A stretch of 36,084 nucleotides of DNA from Alphaproteobacteria bacterium. Lineage in GTDB: Bacteria; Pseudomonadota; Alphaproteobacteria; JACZXZ01. Position 1 is the stretch's first letter; each line of letters starts with the position of its first letter. Positions 8,055 to 16,530 of the stretch are shown in pieces. Location of the stretch: positions 1 through 36,084 of the forward strand of contig DASPOR010000010.1 of assembly GCA_035625915.1 (NCBI GenBank). The letters run 5' to 3'. The notes beneath the pieces are model-generated. The model was not told the DNA's origin, did no database searches, and saw nothing but the letters and a program-made list of their open reading frames with translations. Made by a program: the position numbers and the translations under genes.

Positions 8055-9344
8055 TCACTCCCTGAAAACGCGTTTGGTTTTTCCTTCGGTCCGCGGCAGG
8101 CTCAAGGGCGGCAGCAGTGTCACCGCCGCCGTCACGCGGATATCGCGCCGGATCGTCGCTTCGATCGTCTTGGCAAGCGCATCGCTCGCCTCACGTCCGG
8201 CCGCGAGCTCCACCTCGACCGGCAGCCGATCGTAGGGACCGATGCCCTTGAGGCGGATGCGATATTCGCCGGAGAGCTCGTGAAATCCGGTAAGCGTCGC
8301 CGCGATTGTCGTCGGGAAGACATTGATGCCGCGCACGACGACCATGTCGTCGCTACGGCCGATCACGCGAAGGCGGGGTGCGGTCCGGCCGCAGGCGCAG
8401 GGCTCGGTGGCGGTGAGTGCTACGATGTCGCCCGTTCGAAAGCGCACAAGCGGCTGACAGTCCTTCCGAAGGTGCGTCAGCACAAGCTCGCCCACCTCTC
8501 CGGTGCGCCAGGGCCGGCCTTCGCCGGACTCGGCGTCGATAAGCTCAGGGTAAAGGGCATCGAGGCCCACGAAGTGGAGATCGCTCTGGTGCTCGCACTG
8601 GCCGGCAAAATTGCTGAACGCGTCGGAAACGCCGTAATTCGCATTGCGCGGCTTCATCCCCCAAACCTCTTCGATGCGGGCGCGCAGATTTGGATCGTCC
8701 AGCCCGGCTTCTCCGCCGAAGAGGCCGAGCTTCAGGCCGAGGTCGCGCGGACGAAGGCCGGGAAACCGTTCGATGACCACGCGCTCGAGGACGGCGGGAT
8801 AGGACGGCGTGCACGAGATCGCGGTAATCCCGATATCTCGGATCGTGCGGACGAGAAGCTCGCTCCCGCCGACACCGAAGGGGACGACGGTGGCCCCCGT
8901 CGCCTCGAGGGCCGCGTGGTCCGTGAACCCGCCCATCCAGAGCTGGTAGTTGAGGCAATGAACCACGCGCTGTCCGGGGCCGAGGCCGGACGCACGCGCA
9001 GCACGCCCTCCGACCTCCGCGGTCAGACGGGCATCATCGGCGCTCAAGGCGAGATTCATTGCCTGGCCCGTGGTGCCGGAAGTGCGGTGAAGCCGCACGA
9101 TCTTTTCATTGGGTGCCGCGAGATAGTGGCCGAAGGGAGGATATGCGGCCTGGCTCGCCCGCAGCATCGACTTGTCGCAAAGGGGAAGGGTGGGGAAAGC
9201 CTCGAGACGTGCGGGCGGCGGCTTCCCGTTCCAAAGATGTTGGAAGAACGGTGAATGGTGCGCCACGTAAGCCGCCTGGTCGCGCCAAAGAGCCGCCTGC
9301 AACGTGGCGATATCGCCAAGGGGAAGGAAATCGGCTTGGGTCAC
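8055..9344 (-). CDS. PaaK-like AMP-forming acyl-CoA ligase
   Basis: A 429-aa member of the phenylacetate-CoA ligase family of adenylate-forming enzymes, which activate a carboxylic acid with ATP and CoA. Motifs are RTSGTTG (87-93, phosphate-binding loop), GLFGGEAGL, RFRTGDIVAL (A7-like), GRSDDMVVVRGINVFPT (hinge and C-terminal subdomain), and C-terminal EGKTKRVFRE with the catalytic Lys region. A Cys pair (CACGR) before the A8 region is common in PaaK relatives. Length is normal for the family. No other phenylacetate genes (paaABCDE) are present, so the true acid is unknown. The downstream ech gene begins at about its stop codon, so the pair is translationally coupled. Confidence 0.88.
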   Translation of the reverse strand: MTQADFLPLGDIATLQAALWRDQAAYVAHHSPFFQHLWNGKPPPARLEAFPTLPLCDKSMLRASQAAYPPFGHYLAAPNEKIVRLHRTSGTTGQAMNLALSADDARLTAEVGGRAARASGLGPGQRVVHCLNYQLWMGGFTDHAALEATGATVVPFGVGGSELLVRTIRDIGITAISCTPSYPAVLERVVIERFPGLRPRDLGLKLGLFGGEAGLDDPNLRARIEEVWGMKPRNANYGVSDAFSNFAGQCEHQSDLHFVGLDALYPELIDAESGEGRPWRTGEVGELVLTHLRKDCQPLVRFRTGDIVALTATEPCACGRTAPRLRVIGRSDDMVVVRGINVFPTTIAATLTGFHELSGEYRIRLKGIGPYDRLPVEVELAAGREASDALAKTIEATIRRDIRVTAAVTLLPPLSLPRTEGKTKRVFRE

Positions 9345-9422
9345 GGCTGGCAGCGTCAGCCGCCAGCTCTACCTTGTCAACCGACTGCTGGTTCCCGAGC
9401 GACTGCAGTATGCTCGCCAATC

Positions 9423-9445
9423 AGGGCCCGATGGCATAGGGCCTT
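9423..9445 (-). terminator. Weak hairpin at the end of the radical-SAM gene
   Basis: GGCCC (9425-9429) and GGGCC (9439-9443) pair across a 9-nt loop. The stem extends by one wobble and one A-T pair and overlaps the radical-SAM stop codon. There is no U-tract, so termination is uncertain. Confidence 0.25.
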
Positions 9446-11033
9446 ACGCCGGGTGCGCCATCTCGCTCGGGAACAAGGCTTGCGGTTCACCGTGGTCGAT
9501 CGCCTCGATTTGCCGGTCCAGTCCTTCGATGAGGAATTTTGCGAATGAGCCGAGATGAAGGTAGAGAACCATCAATGTGCCGACGCTCTGCAAACCGCGG
9601 GGATTGTGGCGCAAACAGTCGACGATGGTGCGCCAAAAATGGCGTCGCAGCTCGGGTCTTTGAATTGTCATGCACCATACAAGCCGGCCCCCGAGTTGCA
9701 GGTCCCGCAGCTTTTTACTGGCGGGCCGCTTGCCGCCGTGATGGGGGCGGTTGAGGGCGCGGCCGACCGCGCGCACGCGGGCAAAATATGCCGCCGGGCG
9801 GTAAACACCTTCGACGATGTTCCGGAAATCCGTCAAAACCTCCCGCCGCGGCCTTCGTGTCACAAAATTCAATCCTCCCGTACATTGATCGCCCACCTCC
9901 ATGTTGAGGGGTAGCAGACGTCCCTCTTTTTCCAGCCGGCGGGTCAACTGTGTGTTGGGTAAGGCGGTCAGCAATCCGACCATGCACATCGGTATGCTCG
10001 TCGCCTCGATGCACTCGACCATCGCGGCGGCGACACTGGCTTTTTCCGAGTCGAAGCCGACGATGAATCCGGCGACGACGAACATTCCCGCGCCGTAGAT
10101 CTTGTGGACGCTGTCCGCGATGCTGCGTCGCGTGTTTTGCTTTTTCTGCGTGGAGATCAGCGTTTCCGTATCGGGACTCTCGATCCCGACGAAGACCGCG
10201 AAAAAATTCGCATCACGCATCATTTGGAGAAGCTCGGGGTCATCGGCGAGATTGAGCGAAGCCTCGGTTGAAAACCGGAAGGGGTAGCCGTGCTCACTTT
10301 GCCATTTGGCGAGTGCGGGAAGGAGGCGCTTGAGCGCCTTTTTGTTGCCGATGAAGTTGTCGTCGACGAAGTCGACGTGGCCGCGATAGCCAAGGCCCAG
10401 CAGCGTATCGAGTTCCCTCAGCACTTGCTCGATCGTTTTCGTGCGGGGCACGCGCCCGAAGAGTTCGATGATGTCGCAGAACTCGCAGTTGAACGGGCAT
10501 CCCCGCGAAAACTGGATGCCGATGTTGACGTAATGGTCGAGCTTGAGGAGGTCGTATCGCGGGGTCGGGCTTCTCGTTACATCGACTTGAAATTTCTCCC
10601 CTTGGAAGACGCCGCTGCGGGTACCCGAAGACCACGCCGCGATGAATCGATCTATGATGCCTTCGGCCTCTCCAAGCACCAGGTAATCCGCCTGCCGATA
10701 GACGTCGGGACGGGATGTCGCGTCGGGCCCGCCCACGGCGACCGGCTTGGCGTGCGCGCGACAAAGCTCGATGATCGTCATCGTGTCCGGCTGCTGGGGC
10801 AGCATCCCACCGGTCATGACGAGATCGGCCCATTGGAGATCGCTCAGCTCGAGCGTTTCCGCGTTGCGATTGATCAATCGAACGTTCCACGTCGGCGGAA
10901 GGAGTGCCGCGACGGTGATAAGGCCGAGGGGTGGCGCCGGACATCGCGCGCCATAAAAATCGCACGCCGCCTGAAGGCTCCAAAATGAATTGGGATTGAA
11001 CCTTGGAAACACCATAAGCACGTTCGTCGACAT
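9444..11033 (-). CDS. B12-binding-type radical SAM protein with DUF4070 C-terminus
   Basis: A 529-aa class-B-like radical SAM enzyme. An N-terminal Rossmann-like cobalamin-binding-type domain (about 1-145: MVFPRFNPNSFW, PAPPLGLITVAALLP, VGGPDATSRP) is followed by the radical SAM core with Cys179, Cys183 and Cys186 (RGCPFNCEFCD). A conserved block follows (GYRGHVDFVDDNFIGNKKA, FSTEASLNLADD, IESPDTETL), and then a DUF4070-type C-terminus. Relatives include hopanoid methylases, but the reaction cannot be assigned. The Asp-x-His-xx-Gly cobalamin-ligand motif is not seen. I start at the ATG at 11033 (AAGGG about 8-9 nt upstream). It stands alone between a repeat-containing gap and the PaaK-like gene. 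Confidence 0.9.
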   Translation of the reverse strand: MSTNVLMVFPRFNPNSFWSLQAACDFYGARCPAPPLGLITVAALLPPTWNVRLINRNAETLELSDLQWADLVMTGGMLPQQPDTMTIIELCRAHAKPVAVGGPDATSRPDVYRQADYLVLGEAEGIIDRFIAAWSSGTRSGVFQGEKFQVDVTRSPTPRYDLLKLDHYVNIGIQFSRGCPFNCEFCDIIELFGRVPRTKTIEQVLRELDTLLGLGYRGHVDFVDDNFIGNKKALKRLLPALAKWQSEHGYPFRFSTEASLNLADDPELLQMMRDANFFAVFVGIESPDTETLISTQKKQNTRRSIADSVHKIYGAGMFVVAGFIVGFDSEKASVAAAMVECIEATSIPMCMVGLLTALPNTQLTRRLEKEGRLLPLNMEVGDQCTGGLNFVTRRPRREVLTDFRNIVEGVYRPAAYFARVRAVGRALNRPHHGGKRPASKKLRDLQLGGRLVWCMTIQRPELRRHFWRTIVDCLRHNPRGLQSVGTLMVLYLHLGSFAKFLIEGLDRQIEAIDHGEPQALFPSEMAHPA

Positions 11034-11179
11034 GATTGCTGCCCTTCGCTTGTCCGGGCGCACGCGACGACCGGGTTCTTGTAATTGTGCTGCAACGCTG
11101 CCGGCTCGCGCCGGCCCCGGTTAGGCCCAATTCGAACCGCCGATGTCCGGGATCGTACCCTGTCGTACCGGGCGAGGCG

Positions 11180-11231
11180 AATCCGAAATTCACTTTATCT
11201 GGGGTCGAAATCGTAAGCGAATTTCGGATTC
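11180..11231. repeat. Dispersed palindromic element, copy C
   Basis: Arm AATCCGAAATTC (11180-11191) and inverted arm GCGAATTTCGGATT (11217-11230) form a 13-bp perfect inverted repeat, counting flanking G11179 and C11231. The arms start 37 bp apart, the same spacing as in the copy at 24011-24061. It lies in the 231-nt gap between ecm's stop and the radical-SAM start. Nothing else clear is seen in that gap. Confidence 0.7.
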
Positions 11232-11264
11232 AAACGCACACGGACGCGTACGGGCATGCCTCAG

Positions 11265-13262
11265 TCACCCGGCATACGCTTCCTGTTCGCTGGCTCGCTC
11301 GACCACGGAGACGATGCCGGTCACGATCGCGTTCAGCGCATAGTCCTTGGGGGTGTAAACGCGCGCGACCCCTGCTTCCATGAGGCGCTTTTCATCCAAG
11401 GGCGGCACAATGCCGCCCACGACCACGGGTACTTCGCCGATGCCGATTGCGCGCATGCGCGCGAGGATTTCGCTCACGAGCGGGACGTGCGAGCCCGAGA
11501 GAATCGAGAGGCCGACGACGTGGACCGACTCCTCGAGGGCCGTCGCCACGATCTGCTCGGGTGTAAGGCGGATGCCTTGATAGACCACTTCGAAGCCGGC
11601 ATCCCGTGCGCGAAGCGCGATCTGCTCGGCCCCGTTCGAGTGACCGTCGAGGCCGGGCTTTCCGACCAGCATCTTGATGCGCCGGCCGAGCCGGCCGCTC
11701 ACGCGCTCGACGTGCTTCCTTAGTTTGGCAAGGTCGTCTGCGGAACCCGCGGACGCGGCGCCGCCAACACCGGTCGGCGCGCGGAACTCGCCGAAGACCC
11801 CGCGCAAGGTCTCGGCCCACTCGCCCGTCGTCACACCCGCGTGGGCACAGGCAATCGATGGCGCCATGACGTTATGCCCCGCGATCGCGGCCGCTCGGAG
11901 GGCGGCAAGGGATTGCGCGACCGCGTGAAGATCGCGCGCATGGCGCCACGCCGCGAGGCCTTCGACCTGTGCGGATTCCGATTGGGGATCGGGTGCGAGA
12001 TAACCGCCATCCGCACCGGCCGTGAGGGGGGAGGGAGCCGTCTCGGTAAATCGGTTGACGCCGACGACGACCCGCTCACCCGTTTCGATCGCGGCGATGC
12101 GCCGGGCGTTGCTTTCGACAAGGGCACGCTTCATGTACCCACTTTCGACCGCCACGACGGCGCCGCCCATGGCGGCGATGCGCTCAAGCTCGGCGCGTGC
12201 CGCCTCCTTAAGTGAGCGGACCTTTTCCTCGACCGCGTGACCGCCATCGAAGATATCGTCATATTCGAGAAGATCGGTTTCGTGCGCCACGATCTGCTGG
12301 AGTCTAAGGCTCCATTGCTGATCCCACGGGCGAGGAAGGCCAAGGGCTTCGTTCCACGCCGGAAGCTGGACGGCGCGCGCCCGCGCCTTCTTCGAAAGCA
12401 CGACCGCGAGCATTTCGAGAAGGATGCGATAGACGTTGTTCTCGGGCTGCTGCTCTGTGAGGCCGAGGGAATTCACCTGCACCCCATAGCGGAAGCGACG
12501 CAGCTTCCCTTCCTTCACGCCGTAACGCTCCTGCAAAAGGTCGTCCCACAGCTCGGCGAAGGCGCGCAACTTGCAGATCTCGGTGACGAAACGGATGCCC
12601 GCGTTCACGAAGAAGCTGATGCGCCCGGCGACAATGGGGAAATCTTTCTCAGGGACCGCGGTGCGCGCCGAATCGAGCACGGCCGAAGCCGTAGCCAGCG
12701 CAAACGCCAATTCCTGAACGGGCGTGGCGCCCGCTTCCTGCAAGTGATAGGAGCAGACATTGATCGGATTCCATTTCGGCATTTCGTGAATGGCGAACGC
12801 GATCACGTCGGTGGTGAGGCGCATCGAGGGCTCTGGCGGAAAAATGTAGGTGCCGCGCGAGAGATATTCCTTGATCAGATCGTTTTGCGTCGTGCCCGTC
12901 AGCTCGGCGCGCTTGGCCCCCTGCCGCTCGGCCGCTGCCACATAAAGGGCGAGGAGCCAAGGAGCGGTCGCGTTAATCGTCATGGACGTGTTCATGCGCG
13001 CGAGTGGAATGCCGTCGAAGAGCGTGAGCATGTCGCCGAGGTGGCAGATCGGCACGCCCACTTTGCCGACTTCGCCCTTCGCAAGCGGGTGGTCGCTGTC
13101 ATAACCGGTCTGGGTCGGCAGATCGAAGGCGACCGACAGGCCCGTTTGGCCGCGTGCGAGGTTCGTACGGTAAAGCTCGTTCGACGCGCGCGCCGAGCTG
13201 TGGCCGGAATAGGTGCGGAACAGCCAGGGATCCTCGCGCGCTACGGGTCTATCGTCCGGCAA
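11265..13262 (-). CDS. ecm: Ethylmalonyl-CoA mutase
   Basis: A 665-aa adenosylcobalamin-dependent acyl-CoA mutase. It matches the MeaA/Ecm subfamily (PWLFRTYSGHSSARASNELYR start, YRTNLARGQTGLSVAFDLPTQ region), not the longer methylmalonyl-CoA mutase alpha chain. It converts (2R)-ethylmalonyl-CoA to (2S)-methylsuccinyl-CoA. The C-terminal B12 domain carries DGHSNG (Asp539, ligand His541) and VVGLSILSGSH. Divergence from ccr, encoding the preceding pathway step, supports the assignment. I start at TTG 13262 because GGGAGG lies 8 nt upstream and the length then agrees with the family. A GTG at 13298 (677 aa) has no visible ribosome-binding site. Confidence 0.93.
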   Translation of the reverse strand: MPDDRPVAREDPWLFRTYSGHSSARASNELYRTNLARGQTGLSVAFDLPTQTGYDSDHPLAKGEVGKVGVPICHLGDMLTLFDGIPLARMNTSMTINATAPWLLALYVAAAERQGAKRAELTGTTQNDLIKEYLSRGTYIFPPEPSMRLTTDVIAFAIHEMPKWNPINVCSYHLQEAGATPVQELAFALATASAVLDSARTAVPEKDFPIVAGRISFFVNAGIRFVTEICKLRAFAELWDDLLQERYGVKEGKLRRFRYGVQVNSLGLTEQQPENNVYRILLEMLAVVLSKKARARAVQLPAWNEALGLPRPWDQQWSLRLQQIVAHETDLLEYDDIFDGGHAVEEKVRSLKEAARAELERIAAMGGAVVAVESGYMKRALVESNARRIAAIETGERVVVGVNRFTETAPSPLTAGADGGYLAPDPQSESAQVEGLAAWRHARDLHAVAQSLAALRAAAIAGHNVMAPSIACAHAGVTTGEWAETLRGVFGEFRAPTGVGGAASAGSADDLAKLRKHVERVSGRLGRRIKMLVGKPGLDGHSNGAEQIALRARDAGFEVVYQGIRLTPEQIVATALEESVHVVGLSILSGSHVPLVSEILARMRAIGIGEVPVVVGGIVPPLDEKRLMEAGVARVYTPKDYALNAIVTGIVSVVERASEQEAYAG

Positions 13263-13348
13263 TCGGCTCGCCTCCCAATTTACAGTAGTCTTCGACACGC
13301 AATTTTATTTCGAAAAATCACGCATATGAGAAATGAAACTCGGATTTG

Positions 13349-13412
13349 TGCATTGCAAGATACCCGATCCAGATAATATATGAGTTAAGACCGATATTGC
13401 ATTGCAAGATAC
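13349..13412. promoter_or_regulatory. Two 15-bp direct repeats in the ecm-ccr intergenic region
   Basis: TGCATTGCAAGATAC occurs perfectly at 13349-13363 and 13398-13412, 49 bp apart start to start. It lies in the only non-coding stretch between the divergent ecm and ccr. The core ATTGCAAG resembles the TTTGCAAA half-sites recalled for short-chain fatty acyl-CoA regulators of the RamB/PccR type, so these are plausible operators for joint control. AT-rich DNA between them (AGATAATATATGAG) could hold -10 elements. The regulator itself is not in the window. The repeats are seen directly; their function is inferred. Confidence 0.6.
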
Positions 13413-13488
13413 GCGTGACAACGCTCGGGACGAGTCAGGGGGTTCGGAACGAGCCGCGGTTCCTGAGAGAGGAGAGGGGGGTTCACCG

Positions 13489-14787
13489 ATGGCCGAGGCT
13501 GCGAAGCTCGTTGAGCTCAATCGGGGCGGGGGTGGTGCGGCGGGCGCCGGCAAGGATCTCTATGACATCGGCGAGATTCCTCCTCTCGGTCACGTGCCGG
13601 CAAAAATGTATGCCTGGTCGATCCGCCGCGAGCGCCATGGCGAGCCGGAACACGCGATGCAGCTCGAGGTCGTACCGACCCCACCCATCGAGTCGGACGA
13701 GGTCCTGGTCATGGTGATGGCCGCCGGCGTCAATTATAACGGCGTGTGGGCCGCTCTCGGCAAACCCGTCTCGGTGTTCGACGTTCACAAGGCGCCATAC
13801 CACGTCGCGGGCTCGGATGCGTCGGGCGTGGTGTGGGCGGTCGGCTCCAAGGTCAAGCGGTGGAAAGTCGGCGACGAGGTGGTCGTCCACTGCAACCAGG
13901 ACGACGGCGACGACGAGGAGTGCAATGGCGGCGATCCGATGTTCTCGCCGAGTCAGCGCATTTGGGGTTACGAAACGCCGGACGGTTCTTTCGCTCAATT
14001 CGCGCGCGTGCAATCGCGTCAGCTCATGCCGCGCCCGCGGCATCTCACCTGGGAAGAATGCGGGTGCTACATGCTCACGCTTGCAACGGCGTACCGCATG
14101 CTGTTCGGCCATCGCCCCCATATCCTGCGTCCGGGGCACAACGTGCTCGTGTGGGGGGCGGCGGGCGGACTTGGCTCGATGGCGGTGCAGCTCATCGCGA
14201 CGGCGGGTGCGAATGCGATCGGCGTCGTTTCCGACGACGACAAGCGCGATTTCGTCATGCAGCTCGGCGCCAAAGGGATCGTCAATCGCAGCAAGTTCGA
14301 TTGCTGGGGCCGCCTGCCGGAGATCAATGCGAGTGGCGGCTACGGCGATTACATGAAGAAAGTGCGCGAATTCGGCAAGGCGATCTGGGAGGTCACCGGC
14401 AAGGGCAACGACGTCGATTTCGTCTTCGAGCATCCGGGCGAGACGACGTTCCCGGTGAGCTGTTTCGTGGTGAAGCGGGGCGGGATGGTCGTTTTCTGCG
14501 CGGGTACGACCGGCTACAACATCACCTTCGATGCGCGCTTCGTTTGGATGCGCCAGAAGCGCATTCAGGGTAGCCACTTCGCGAACCTCCTGCAGGCGAG
14601 CCAGGCGAACCGCCTCGTGATCGAGCGGCGCATCGATCCCTGCATGAGCGAGGTCTTTTCCTGGACCGAGATCCCCCAGGCGCACACCAAAATGATGCGT
14701 AACCAGCACAAGCCGGGCAATATGGCCGTCCTGGTGCAGGCAAGGCGCCCGGGCCTGCGAACCTTCGAGGACGCCGTCCACGCGTGA
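13489..14787 (+). CDS. ccr: Crotonyl-CoA carboxylase/reductase
   Basis: A 432-aa MDR-superfamily enzyme that reductively carboxylates crotonyl-CoA to (2S)-ethylmalonyl-CoA with NADPH and CO2, the committing EMC step. Diagnostic segments are MAAGVNYNGVWAALGKPV (77-94), QRIWGYETPDGSFAQF (156-171), the NADPH loop WGAAGGLGSMAVQL (222-235), and IQGSHFANLLQA (359-370). The CO2-pocket residues known in the family probably correspond to Asn82 or Asn84, Tyr161-Glu162 and His363; this mapping is from memory. The ATG at 13489 is chosen for the GAGAGGAGAGGGGG ribosome-binding site. The longer frame to 13402 would run through the second 15-bp repeat. It heads a five-gene plus-strand run. Confidence 0.96.
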   Translation: MAEAAKLVELNRGGGGAAGAGKDLYDIGEIPPLGHVPAKMYAWSIRRERHGEPEHAMQLEVVPTPPIESDEVLVMVMAAGVNYNGVWAALGKPVSVFDVHKAPYHVAGSDASGVVWAVGSKVKRWKVGDEVVVHCNQDDGDDEECNGGDPMFSPSQRIWGYETPDGSFAQFARVQSRQLMPRPRHLTWEECGCYMLTLATAYRMLFGHRPHILRPGHNVLVWGAAGGLGSMAVQLIATAGANAIGVVSDDDKRDFVMQLGAKGIVNRSKFDCWGRLPEINASGGYGDYMKKVREFGKAIWEVTGKGNDVDFVFEHPGETTFPVSCFVVKRGGMVVFCAGTTGYNITFDARFVWMRQKRIQGSHFANLLQASQANRLVIERRIDPCMSEVFSWTEIPQAHTKMMRNQHKPGNMAVLVQARRPGLRTFEDAVHA

Positions 14788-14821
14788 GCCTCCGGGGAGC
14801 TTGCTGGTGGAGCACGACCGT

Positions 14822-16513
14822 ATGAGCCGAGCCGTCTCGCGGCCCAAAAGCGAATCCTCGACCGTGACACAACTCGCCGATCTATTCGCCCTGTGTGGCG
14901 AGGCGCTCGACGCCGCGGAAAGCTATCTCGGCCATGCGCGGCTCGCGGTCGCGGACAGAGTCGCGCGTGATGGCGCTCTCGACCCGAGCCTGCTCGATCG
15001 CGAACAATTCGCGGTCCACGGCTACGCGTGGAGCGCTACATACGTGGCCGCCTTGCGCGAGATGCTCGCCTGGGCGCGCCGACTCGAGGAACGCGGTACC
15101 TTCGGCGAACTCGAACGGCTCGTCCTTCAATCGGCATTCGGCGAATATCTCGCTCAGCTCCACGGTGGGATCGCACTTTCGCAGGTCGAAATCGTGCGCC
15201 CGGCCGACATGGGTGTGGCGGAGAAAGACCTGCGCATGTTCGCCACGGGGGCGGCGGCGCTCATCGAGCGCGGCAACACAGCCGCGGTGCGCGCGCGCAT
15301 CGCCGAGCTTGTCGTCGAGGACGAAGGCTTCGGCGACCCCGGCCTCGACGACGAAGCACTCGTGATGATTCGCGATCAATTCAGGCGCTTCGGCGAAACG
15401 AAAGTGGCTCCCGTCGCCCATCGCTGGCATGTCGATGACCGGCTCATTCCCATCGAGATCGTCGCCGAGTTGGCTGCCCTCGGCGTATTCGGCCTCACCG
15501 TTCCCGAAGCTCATGGCGGACTTGGCCTCGGCAAGGTTGCGATGTGCGTCGTCACGGAGGAATTGAGCCGTGCTTATCTCGGCGTTGGCTCCCTCGGCAC
15601 GCGCTCGGAGATCGCGGCGGAACTGATTCGCCTTAGCGGCACGGACGCGCAGAAAAAGATTTGGCTGCCGAAGATCGCGAGTGGGGAGATCCTGCCGACC
15701 GCCGTATTCACCGAGCCCAACACCGGCTCGGACCTCGGCGCGCTTCGCACCCGTGCGGTGCGCGAGGGCGGCGTCTACCGCGTCACGGGCAACAAGACCT
15801 GGATCACGCACGCCGCGCGCGCGGACCTCATGACGCTTCTCGTTCGCACCGATTCCAAGGACGCCGGCTACAAGGGCTTGTCGATGTTCCTCGCGCAAAA
15901 GCCGCGGGGGACCGACGAGAACCCGTTTCCCATCGCCGGCCTCACGGGAAGCGAGATTCGCGTGCTCGGTTATCGTGGCATGAAGGAGTACGAGCTTGCC
16001 TTCGACGGCTTCGAGGTCAAAGCGGAGGGCCTTCTTGGCGGGGTCGAGGGCCAAGGCTTCAAGCAACTGATGGCGACCTTCGAAAGTGCGCGCATTCAGA
16101 CGGCGGCACGTGCCGTCGGTGTCGCACAGAACGCCCTTGAAATCGGACTTCGGTATGCGCTCGACCGTGTCCAGTTCGGCAAGCGCATCGTGGCCTTTCC
16201 GCGCGTGGCGGGCAAACTTGCATGGATGAGCGTCGAAACCATGATCGCGCGCCAGCTCACCTACTTTGCGGCGCGCGAGAAGGACAGCGGGCGGCGCTGC
16301 GACGTGCCCGCGGGGATGGCCAAGTTGCTCGGCGCCCGGGTTGCCTGGGCGAACGCGGACAACGCGCTGCAAATTCATGGTGGCAACGGCTATGCCGAGG
16401 AATACGAGATCAGCCGCGTCCTGTGCGACGCGCGCATCCTCAACATTTTCGAGGGTGCGGCCGAGATTCAGGCAGGCGTGATCGCACGCGGATTGCTTTC
16501 CGGGCGAAACTGA
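14822..16513 (+). CDS. mcd: (2S)-methylsuccinyl-CoA dehydrogenase
   Basis: A 563-aa FAD acyl-CoA dehydrogenase that oxidises methylsuccinyl-CoA to mesaconyl-CoA. The roughly 160-residue N-terminal extension before the ordinary ACAD fold is characteristic of Mcd. The ACAD part has TAVFTEPNTGSDLGAL, GNKTWITHAARADLM, the ESARIQTAARAVGVAQNAL helix, and the terminal QIHGGNGYAEEYEISRVL followed by EGAAEIQ. The catalytic Glu is expected in the GYAEEYE segment. I use the ATG at 14822 (GGAG 9 nt upstream). A TTG at 14801 sits too close to its GGGGAG. The 34-nt gap after ccr indicates cotranscription. EtfAB, 1.6 kb downstream, is the likely electron acceptor. Confidence 0.93.
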   Translation: MSRAVSRPKSESSTVTQLADLFALCGEALDAAESYLGHARLAVADRVARDGALDPSLLDREQFAVHGYAWSATYVAALREMLAWARRLEERGTFGELERLVLQSAFGEYLAQLHGGIALSQVEIVRPADMGVAEKDLRMFATGAAALIERGNTAAVRARIAELVVEDEGFGDPGLDDEALVMIRDQFRRFGETKVAPVAHRWHVDDRLIPIEIVAELAALGVFGLTVPEAHGGLGLGKVAMCVVTEELSRAYLGVGSLGTRSEIAAELIRLSGTDAQKKIWLPKIASGEILPTAVFTEPNTGSDLGALRTRAVREGGVYRVTGNKTWITHAARADLMTLLVRTDSKDAGYKGLSMFLAQKPRGTDENPFPIAGLTGSEIRVLGYRGMKEYELAFDGFEVKAEGLLGGVEGQGFKQLMATFESARIQTAARAVGVAQNALEIGLRYALDRVQFGKRIVAFPRVAGKLAWMSVETMIARQLTYFAAREKDSGRRCDVPAGMAKLLGARVAWANADNALQIHGGNGYAEEYEISRVLCDARILNIFEGAAEIQAGVIARGLLSGRN

Positions 16514-16530
16514 AACGCCGAAGCGCGAAC

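Noticed and set aside
9352..9380. TTGACA as promoter of the PaaK-like gene
   Set aside because: The hexamer (9375-9380, minus strand) is perfect, but the -10 position reads GACGCT and lies almost at the start codon.
13483..14847. 454-residue minus-strand open frame opposite ccr
   Set aside because: His/Arg/Ala-rich translation without recognisable motifs; the plus-strand Ccr is unambiguous.
14882..16378. 498-residue minus-strand open frame opposite mcd
   Set aside because: Antisense shadow of mcd, with no domain and no sensible ribosome-binding site.
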